Shown here: positions 6,441-11,577 of the stretch, in pieces | Layout: each line of letters opens with the position of its first letter | Position numbering within the stretch: position 1 is the first letter of the stretch | NCBI GenBank assembly: GCA_937983495.1 | Contig: CALKAA010000343.1 | Span: 1-11,577, forward strand | Origin: an uncultured Gemmobacter sp. | GTDB taxonomy: Bacteria > Pseudomonadota > Alphaproteobacteria > Rhodobacterales > Rhodobacteraceae | Length of the DNA stretch: 11,577 nucleotides | Direction of reading: 5' to 3' | The notes under the pieces: model-generated | What the model was told of the DNA's origin: nothing | Databases searched by the model: none | The model's input: the letters and a program-made list of their open reading frames with translations, nothing else | Program-made: the position numbers and the translations under genes

Positions 6441-8366
6441 TCAGCGGGCCAGCAGGGCCTCGACGATGCGGTCGGCGGCTTCCTCGGCGCTGAGATCCAC
6501 CGTGTTCACCGTGATCTCGGGGGCCTCGGGTGCCTCATAGGGGCTGTCGATGCCGGTGAAGTTTTTCAACGCACCGGAGCGGGCCTTTTTATAGAGCCCC
6601 TTCACATCGCGCGCCTCGGCCACGTCCAGCGGTGTGTTCACGAAAACCTCGATGAACTCGTCCGCCGCCATCAGATCGCGGACCATCCGGCGTTCGGACC
6701 GGAAGGGCGAGATGAAGGCGGTCAGCACGATCAGGCCCGCATCGGTCATCAGCTTCGCCACCTCACCCACGCGGCGGATGTTTTCCACCCGGTCGGCATC
6801 GGTGAAGCCCAGATCGCGGTTGAGACCATGGCGCACATTGTCACCATCGAGCAGGAAGGTGTGCTTGCCAAGCGCATGCAGCTTCTTCTCCACCAGATTG
6901 GCAATGGTGGATTTGCCCGAGCCCGACAGGCCGGTAAACCAGACCACGGCGGGTTTCTGGGTTTTCAGCGCCGCATGAGCCTCGCGGTTCACATCCACAG
7001 CCTGCCAGTGAATGTTCTGGCTGCGGCGCAGCGCGAAATGGATCATCCCGGCAGCGACCGTCGCATTGCTCATCCGGTCGATCAGGATGAAGCCGCCCAG
7101 ATCGGGGTTCTGCGCATAGGCCTCGAAGGGGATGGCGCGGTCGAGCGCGATATTCACCACGCCGATCGCATTGAGGCCCAGCGTCTTGGAAGCCAGATGT
7201 TCCAGCGTGTTGACGTTGACCTCGTATTTCGGCTCGGTCACCGTGGCGGTGACGGTCTGGGTGCCGATCTTCAAGAGGTAAGGGCGGCCGGGCAGCATGG
7301 CGTGTTCGTCCATCCAGACCAGCGTCGCCTCGAACTGATCGGCCACTTCGCAAGGCGCATCGGCCTTCACGATCACATCGCCGCGCGAGCAATCCACCTC
7401 ATCGGCAAAGGTGAGCGTCACCGATTGCCCGGCCACGGCCTGCGGCAGATCGCCATCATAGGTGACGATGGATTTGACCGTGGTGGTTTTGCCCGAGGGC
7501 AGCACGCGGATCGCATCGCCCGGCGCCACCACGCCGGTGCCGATCTGGCCGGCAAAGCCGCGGAAATCGAGGTTCGGGCGGTTCACCCATTGCACGGCCA
7601 TGCGGAAATCATGGTCTTGCAGCCGGGTGTCATTGATTGGTGCTTCTTCCAGATGCTGCAGCAGGGTCGGGCCCTGATACCACGGCATCGCGGCGCTTTT
7701 GCTGGCGATATTCTCGCCCTTCAGCCCCGAAATCGGGATCGGCAGGAAGGATTGCATGCCGATCTGCTGGGCGAAATGCGAGTATTCCTTGACGATCTCG
7801 TAGAAGCGTTCCTGGCTATAGCCCACCAGATCCATCTTGTTGATGGCCAGCACCACATTGCGGATGCCCAGAAGCTGCACCAGATAGCTGTGGCGGCGGG
7901 TCTGGGTCAGCACGCCCTGACGGGCATCAATCAGGATCACGGCCAGATCGGCGGTCGAGGCACCGGTCACCATGTTGCGGGTATATTGCTCATGGCCGGG
8001 CGTATCGGCCACGATGAACTTGCGCTTGTCGGTCGCAAAGAAGCGATAGGCCACGTCGATGGTGATGCCCTGCTCGCGCTCGGCCGCCAGACCGTCGACC
8101 AGCAGCGCGAAATCAATATCGCCGCCCTGCGTGCCCACGGCCTTGCTGTCTTTTTCCAAAGACGCCAGCTGATCTTCAAAGATCATCTTGGTATCATAGA
8201 GCAGCCGCCCGATCAGGGTCGATTTGCCATCATCCACCGAGCCGCAGGTGATGAAGCGCAGCATGGTCTTGTGCTGGTGCTTCACCAGATAGGCGTCGAT
8301 ATCCTCGGCAATCAGGGCGTCGGTGACGTAGATGGGATCTTGGCCCGCGGTGATTTCGGCGGTCAT
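6441..8366 (-). CDS. cysNC: Bifunctional sulfate adenylyltransferase subunit 1 / APS kinase (641 aa)
   Basis: This is a cytoplasmic fusion of the GTPase subunit of ATP sulfurylase (CysN) with APS kinase (CysC), as in rhizobial NodQ. With CysD it makes APS from sulfate and ATP, driven by GTP hydrolysis, and then phosphorylates APS to PAPS. The GTPase motifs are GSVDDGKST (42-50), DTPGHEQY (121-128) and NKMD (176-179). The kinase domain starts at about 451, with its P-loop GLSGSGKST at 479-487, the FISPFRSER block carrying the phospho-acceptor Ser near 553, and the ARDVKGLYKKAR lid region. The start at 8366 (MTAEITAG) is one base after the cysD stop. A start 17 codons upstream would read into cysD and gives a basic stretch foreign to the family. 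The gene is complete. PAPS can serve assimilation to sulfide or sulfation of a glycan. The position beside fucose genes favours asking about the latter but does not prove it. Confidence 0.96.
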   Translation of the reverse strand: MTAEITAGQDPIYVTDALIAEDIDAYLVKHQHKTMLRFITCGSVDDGKSTLIGRLLYDTKMIFEDQLASLEKDSKAVGTQGGDIDFALLVDGLAAEREQGITIDVAYRFFATDKRKFIVADTPGHEQYTRNMVTGASTADLAVILIDARQGVLTQTRRHSYLVQLLGIRNVVLAINKMDLVGYSQERFYEIVKEYSHFAQQIGMQSFLPIPISGLKGENIASKSAAMPWYQGPTLLQHLEEAPINDTRLQDHDFRMAVQWVNRPNLDFRGFAGQIGTGVVAPGDAIRVLPSGKTTTVKSIVTYDGDLPQAVAGQSVTLTFADEVDCSRGDVIVKADAPCEVADQFEATLVWMDEHAMLPGRPYLLKIGTQTVTATVTEPKYEVNVNTLEHLASKTLGLNAIGVVNIALDRAIPFEAYAQNPDLGGFILIDRMSNATVAAGMIHFALRRSQNIHWQAVDVNREAHAALKTQKPAVVWFTGLSGSGKSTIANLVEKKLHALGKHTFLLDGDNVRHGLNRDLGFTDADRVENIRRVGEVAKLMTDAGLIVLTAFISPFRSERRMVRDLMAADEFIEVFVNTPLDVAEARDVKGLYKKARSGALKNFTGIDSPYEAPEAPEITVNTVDLSAEEAADRIVEALLAR

Positions 8367-8367
8367 C

Positions 8368-9297
8368 TCAGAAATACCCCTCTTGCTTCTTCTTCTCCAT
8401 CGAGGCCGATTGATCATGGTCGATGGCGCGGCCCTGACGTTCCGAGGTGGTGGTCAGCAGCATTTCCTGAATGACTTCCGGCAGGGTTTTTGCCTCGGAT
8501 TCCACGGCGCCGGTCAGCGGGTAACAACCCAGCGTACGGAAGCGGATCGAGCGCATGACGGGGGTTTCGCCGGGGGCGAGCGGAAAACGCTCGTCATCCA
8601 CCATCAGAAGCAGGCCGTTACGCTCCACCGTCGGGCGGGGTTCGCTGAAATAGAGCGGCACGATCTCGATGCCCTCAAGGTGGATATATTGCCAGATGTC
8701 CAGCTCGGTCCAGTTGGAGATCGGGAAGACCCGGATACTTTCACCCTTGGACTTGCGGGTATTGTAGAGCTTCCACAATTCGGGGCGCTGGTTCTTCGGA
8801 TCCCAGCGGTGATTGGCAGAGCGGAAGGAGAACACACGCTCTTTCGCGCGGGATTTCTCCTCGTCGCGCCGCGCCCCGCCAAAGGCCACGTCGAAATTAT
8901 ACTTGGTCAGCGCCTGTTTCAGACCTTCGGTCTTCCACATGTCGGTGTGCAGAGACCCGTGATCGAAGGGGTTGATGCCCTTTTCCATGGCCTCGGGGTT
9001 GTGATGCACCAGCAGGTCCATCCCCGCATCCTTCGCGGCCTTGTCGCGCAGGTCATACATCGCCCTGAACTTCCAGGTCGTATCGACATGCAAGAGCGGG
9101 AAGGGCGGGGGTGCCGGGTAGAAGGCTTTCTTGGCCAGATGCAGCATGCAGGCGGAGTCTTTCCCCACCGAATAGAGCATCACCGGGTTTTCGGCATTGG
9201 CCACCACTTCCCGCATGATGTGGATGCTTTCGGCCTCAAGCCGTTGCAGGTGGGTCAGCGTGGCCTTGCTGATCTGGGGCGCGGTGCGCGTCGTCAT
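8368..9297 (-). CDS. cysD: Sulfate adenylyltransferase subunit 2 (309 aa)
   Basis: CysD (NodP-like) is the catalytic ATP-PPase subunit of ATP sulfurylase, partner of CysN. It adenylates sulfate to APS in the cytoplasm. The PP-loop SVGKDS lies at residues 43-48 within LYSVGKDSACML, and the conserved GGARRDEEKSRAKER block lies at 140-154. Asn-Trp-Thr-Glu-Leu-Asp in ISNWTELDIWQYI and the C-terminal GRAIDHDQ with a Lys-rich KKKQEGYF tail are also diagnostic. At 309 residues it matches the family. The start at 9297 (MTTRTAPQIS) is chosen because a GAGGG ribosome site (complement of 9305-9309) lies seven bases upstream. The open frame extends another 60 codons upstream, but that part is Pro-rich and non-conserved. 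The gene heads a leftward operon and is divergent from the RTX gene. Confidence 0.96.
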   Translation of the reverse strand: MTTRTAPQISKATLTHLQRLEAESIHIMREVVANAENPVMLYSVGKDSACMLHLAKKAFYPAPPPFPLLHVDTTWKFRAMYDLRDKAAKDAGMDLLVHHNPEAMEKGINPFDHGSLHTDMWKTEGLKQALTKYNFDVAFGGARRDEEKSRAKERVFSFRSANHRWDPKNQRPELWKLYNTRKSKGESIRVFPISNWTELDIWQYIHLEGIEIVPLYFSEPRPTVERNGLLLMVDDERFPLAPGETPVMRSIRFRTLGCYPLTGAVESEAKTLPEVIQEMLLTTTSERQGRAIDHDQSASMEKKKQEGYF

Positions 9298-9342
9298 GGT
9301 GACACCCTCTGAAACTGCCCTTGAAAACGGGTTGCCCGCGAT

Positions 9343-9391
9343 GTGGCAAATTTTCGGGCTTTCTCCAAGGGGAGGCAGGCAGATTTGCCAC
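9343..9391. promoter_or_regulatory. 9-bp perfect inverted repeat upstream of cysD, candidate operator or leader hairpin
   Basis: GTGGCAAAT (9343-9351) and ATTTGCCAC (9383-9391) are exact reverse complements, 40 bp apart start to start, centred about 70 bp upstream of the cysD ATG. The spacing is close to four helical turns, which would suit a dimeric or tetrameric regulator; the RNA could equally form a stem with a 31-base loop. Whether a sulfur or cysteine regulator binds here cannot be said from sequence. Confidence 0.4.
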
Positions 9392-9462
9392 GGATTGCGC
9401 GAAAAATGCCTCTGCGGAACGGGTGTTTCGCCGGGGAAGGTTTCTGGCGCGGCTGCGGGCGG

Positions 9463-9475
9463 GGAACATTGTTCC
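9463..9475. promoter_or_regulatory. Short palindrome in the divergent region, candidate operator
   Basis: GGAACA-T-TGTTCC is a perfect 6-bp palindrome around a single base, about 165 bp upstream of cysD and 160 bp upstream of the RTX gene. It lies midway between the two divergent starts, a usual place for a shared regulator site. It does not match the alphaproteobacterial LexA box (GTTC-N7-GTTC). The palindrome is short enough to be chance. Confidence 0.25.
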
Positions 9476-9636
9476 ACGCTGACCCATGCAGACAGGAGAG
9501 AGGTCTTATTTCCGACTCTGAAAAACGAATAATATTGATTATGTAACTATTATGCCTGGCAGCAACGGAAGGATTGACCCCGGCACGGGCTGTGGCATTG
9601 TCGCGAACGAACGATTCAACTTATGAGTGCTTTATC

Positions 9637-11577
9637 ATGACTGAACGAATGGTTTTCCAAGCCATGTCCGAGACATATGGCTTTGAATTTTATATCATGA
9701 GCGCGGACGGTCAGTCGATCAGCCCGCTGACCGATGTCAACCCGGCGGGTGCCGCTAATATCTTTTCTTTTAGTACACCCACTTCGTTTGCCGTAACCTG
9801 GCCCGGTGATCGCCTCTTGTTTAGGACCAGGCCAACCGACAATGGCGACTGGGTCTGGGTCACCGATGGCACCGCAGCGGGCACCTATAGCCTGGGGGTA
9901 CTCGCCCCGGACAGTGTCCTTCAAGGAGGTAGCGGGAGAGCCATAACATCAACCAGCGGCTATGTTTATCTGTCCGGCTATTCGGGGGGGGACGACTGGA
10001 CCAACGCGGTCATGTCGCTCTGGCGCACGGACGGAACCGTGGCAGGCACGCAAGAGGTTGCCACCATCCCCGGCAGGACAAATACATTTTCAGCTATCGC
10101 CCAGTTAGGTGACACGATACTTTGGATGAGTAATCGGATTGAATCCAACGGTTACAATGTGCCTGCACTCTGGGCCCATGACGAGGCCACGGGGGCCTTG
10201 ACCCTTTTGTATTCGGATCAAGCCATGAACCGCAACGTGTTTACCGCGCTTGGCGATAAAGGCGTCTTCTTCACGCGCTACGACTCTGTCGAGGGCGGCC
10301 AGCTTTGGATCACGGATGGCACGGTGGCCGGAACGCAGATGCTGCTCGACCCCGAGCCCGGGATCAAGAACGCCCCACTCGGCTCCAGTGTGGCGATCAA
10401 TGATGTGGTCCTTTTCTCGCTTTCGGTGGAGGGTGATCCCCATAGCCGCGAGCTTTGGGTCAGCGATGGCACCGTGGCCGGAACCCATAAACTGATCGAC
10501 CTTGATCCGACCGGGGTGGATCGGGTCAACCGTATGGTGGCCAGCGGTGATAACATGTTCTTCTCCGCTTGGGATGGCACGGCGCAGAGGCTTTATGTCA
10601 CGGATGGAACCGCCGCGGGCACCACGGCGCTGCACGCCCGCGATGGCACCTTGCCGGACCTGACCTATTTAGCGCAAATGCAGCCCTTGGGCGACACCGG
10701 CAAGGTGGTATTCACCGTGAGTGGGGGGCATCGAGGGGAGGGGGTCGAGGAGCTTTGGGTTTCCGATGGCACCACAGCCGGAACCTTCAAGCTGATGGAT
10801 ATGGAGATTGCCTGGTCCTTTGAAGGTTTTAGGGCTGCTGGGGATAAGGTCTATTTCATCGTCGGCGACACGGAGGAGGATCTGGAGCTTTGGGTCACCG
10901 ACGGGACAGTCGCCGGCACCCACCACCTGCCCGGTATCGACGCCGAATTGCTCAGACAAAGGTTTCTTGTCTGGGGCACGATCGACGTGAACGAAGCGCC
11001 GGAAGAGTTGGCGCTTTCGGGTGGCACGGTGACCGAGAACGCTGTGGCGGGCACGGTCGTCGGCACGCTTTCGGCCATTGACCCGGAAAACAATGGGGCG
11101 CTCAGCTATCAGTTGCTGGATTCCGCTGGCGGGAACTTTGCCATTCAAGGGAACCAGCTTATCACCACCAGGCCCCTGAATTATGAGGCCGCCACTGAGC
11201 ACCAGATCACGGTGCGCGTCACCGATGTGCGAGGCGGCACCCAGGACCGTACCTTTACCATTCAGGTTGGTGATGTGAACGATCCGACCATCCGTGCCGA
11301 CCGGCTGACCGGCACGGCGCGGGCCGATACGATCCGGGCGCTGGCCGGTGACGATGTGGTCGCGGGGGCAGGTGGTGACGATCTGTTGCATGGCGGCCTC
11401 GGCAATGACCGGCTGCGGGGCCAGGGCGGGAACGACCGGCTGATCGGAGCCGCTGGCGATGATACGCTGCTGGGTGGAGGCGGTGCTGACCGGCTGGTCG
11501 GCGTGGGCCGTCTTGACGTGCTGGGTGGCGGCGCGGGCGATGACCGTCTGCTGGGCGGGGCGGGCCGCGATGTGCTG
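9637..11577 (+). CDS. ELWxxDGT-repeat / cadherin / RTX secreted protein, 3' end beyond window (647 aa seen)
   Basis: This is a large modular extracellular protein, incomplete at the right edge. Residues about 1-430 carry seven clear copies of an ELWVTDGTxAGT repeat, the conserved element starting near 73, 128, 222, 272, 318, 372 and 417, with a worn copy near 178. Their period is about 50 residues, and each is preceded by an F/Y-rich strand, suggesting a beta-propeller-like or solenoid array. Residues 450-549 form a cadherin-like domain bounded by two DVN motifs (DVNEAP and DVNDPT) and holding NYEAATEHQITVRVTD. From about 554 to the edge come roughly eight RTX nonapeptides (GGxGNDRL type, such as AGDDTLLGG), which bind calcium and usually precede a C-terminal type I secretion signal. 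No N-terminal signal peptide is seen, as expected for type I export. The start is the ATG at 9637; it lacks a clear Shine-Dalgarno, and upstream GTG/TTG codons in the same open frame are possible. The likely role is a surface or matrix protein or adhesin, inferred from architecture alone. Confidence 0.85.
   Translation, partial: MTERMVFQAMSETYGFEFYIMSADGQSISPLTDVNPAGAANIFSFSTPTSFAVTWPGDRLLFRTRPTDNGDWVWVTDGTAAGTYSLGVLAPDSVLQGGSGRAITSTSGYVYLSGYSGGDDWTNAVMSLWRTDGTVAGTQEVATIPGRTNTFSAIAQLGDTILWMSNRIESNGYNVPALWAHDEATGALTLLYSDQAMNRNVFTALGDKGVFFTRYDSVEGGQLWITDGTVAGTQMLLDPEPGIKNAPLGSSVAINDVVLFSLSVEGDPHSRELWVSDGTVAGTHKLIDLDPTGVDRVNRMVASGDNMFFSAWDGTAQRLYVTDGTAAGTTALHARDGTLPDLTYLAQMQPLGDTGKVVFTVSGGHRGEGVEELWVSDGTTAGTFKLMDMEIAWSFEGFRAAGDKVYFIVGDTEEDLELWVTDGTVAGTHHLPGIDAELLRQRFLVWGTIDVNEAPEELALSGGTVTENAVAGTVVGTLSAIDPENNGALSYQLLDSAGGNFAIQGNQLITTRPLNYEAATEHQITVRVTDVRGGTQDRTFTIQVGDVNDPTIRADRLTGTARADTIRALAGDDVVAGAGGDDLLHGGLGNDRLRGQGGNDRLIGAAGDDTLLGGGGADRLVGVGRLDVLGGGAGDDRLLGGAGRDVL

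Larger units (their letters stand above)
9298..9636. promoter_or_regulatory. Divergent intergenic region between cysD and the RTX gene
   Basis: About 340 bp without a gene. It must carry the leftward cysD promoter and probably a rightward promoter for the repeat protein. The cysD-proximal half is GC-rich with a widely spaced inverted repeat (9343-9391). The middle has a short palindrome (9463-9475). From about 9515 to 9555 there is a markedly AT-rich patch (AAAAACGAATAATATTGATT and onward), the most promoter-like stretch. I cannot assign -35/-10 boxes with confidence on either strand, and I see no riboswitch or small RNA that I recognise. Confidence 0.5.

Noticed and set aside
6126..8474. Long plus-strand open frame (782 codons) opposite cysNC and the epimerase
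   Set aside because: It is the His/Arg/Gly-rich antisense shadow of high-GC coding sequence. The minus strand holds complete, motif-rich CysNC in the same place.
9463..9475. LexA/SOS box
   Set aside because: The half-site spacing does not fit the alphaproteobacterial GTTC-N7-GTTC box.
9298..9477. N-terminal 60-codon extension of cysD
   Set aside because: Pro-rich and not conserved in CysD; the ATG at 9297 has a well-placed ribosome site and gives the family length.
10669..11391. Minus-strand 240-codon open frame inside the RTX gene
   Set aside because: Shadow of the repeat-rich plus-strand gene; its apparent repeats are the reverse reading of the ELWxxDGT units.
9637..11577. CRISPR-like or direct DNA repeat array
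   Set aside because: The periodicity of about 150 bp is at protein level (ELWxxDGT units); the DNA copies differ and there are no identical repeats with unique spacers.
1..11577. tRNA or rRNA genes
   Set aside because: No cloverleaf with a recognisable T-loop (GGTTCGAATCC type) or rRNA-like sequence seen on either strand by eye.

Overview
The window looks like a high-GC alphaproteobacterium, most likely Rhodobacterales (Paracoccus/Rhodobacter-like). The reasons are the GC-rich third positions, the fused CysN-CysC sulfate-activation enzyme, the RTX-type secreted protein and a degraded IS3-family element. The genus is an inference; no rRNA or other taxonomic marker is present.

Layout: almost everything from base 1 to 9297 is coded on the minus strand and reads leftward. 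In transcription order it holds cysD (8368-9297), cysNC (6441-8366), a small extended-SDR sugar epimerase/dehydratase (5546-6385), gmd (4329-5450), fcl (3359-4324), and a 628-residue protein with an N-terminal discoidin-like domain followed by a fucosyltransferase-like domain (1430-3316). Then come a decayed IS3-family element (about 1050-1422), the C-terminal remnant of a GH19 chitinase/endolysin-like gene (about 639-1046), and a small exported protein of unknown function (124-642) whose ATG overlaps the stop of the GH19 remnant. On the other side of a roughly 340-bp divergent intergenic region, a plus-strand gene starts near 9637 and runs off the right edge. It encodes a very large repeat protein with seven clear ELWxxDGTxAGT-type repeats, a cadherin-like domain and RTX calcium-binding nonapeptides.

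How the genes fit together: CysD and CysNC activate sulfate to APS and PAPS. Gmd and Fcl convert GDP-mannose to GDP-L-fucose. The 628-residue protein carries the DGLGxR and HLRAGD signatures of fucosyltransferase-like enzymes, so it is the natural candidate user of the GDP-fucose. The combination suggests a surface glycan that is fucosylated and perhaps sulfated, as in the NodPQ/NodZ logic of Nod-factor decoration, but no sulfotransferase is visible in the window. The neighbouring RTX/cadherin/ELW-repeat protein is a likely type-I-secreted surface or matrix protein. Its link to the glycan genes rests only on proximity.

The left end (1-1422) is a scar: two unrelated genes, an IS3 transposase and a GH19 hydrolase, are joined as fragments. 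The frames happen to line up so that a spurious transposase/hypothetical fusion of 334 codons can be read from 1128 to 124.
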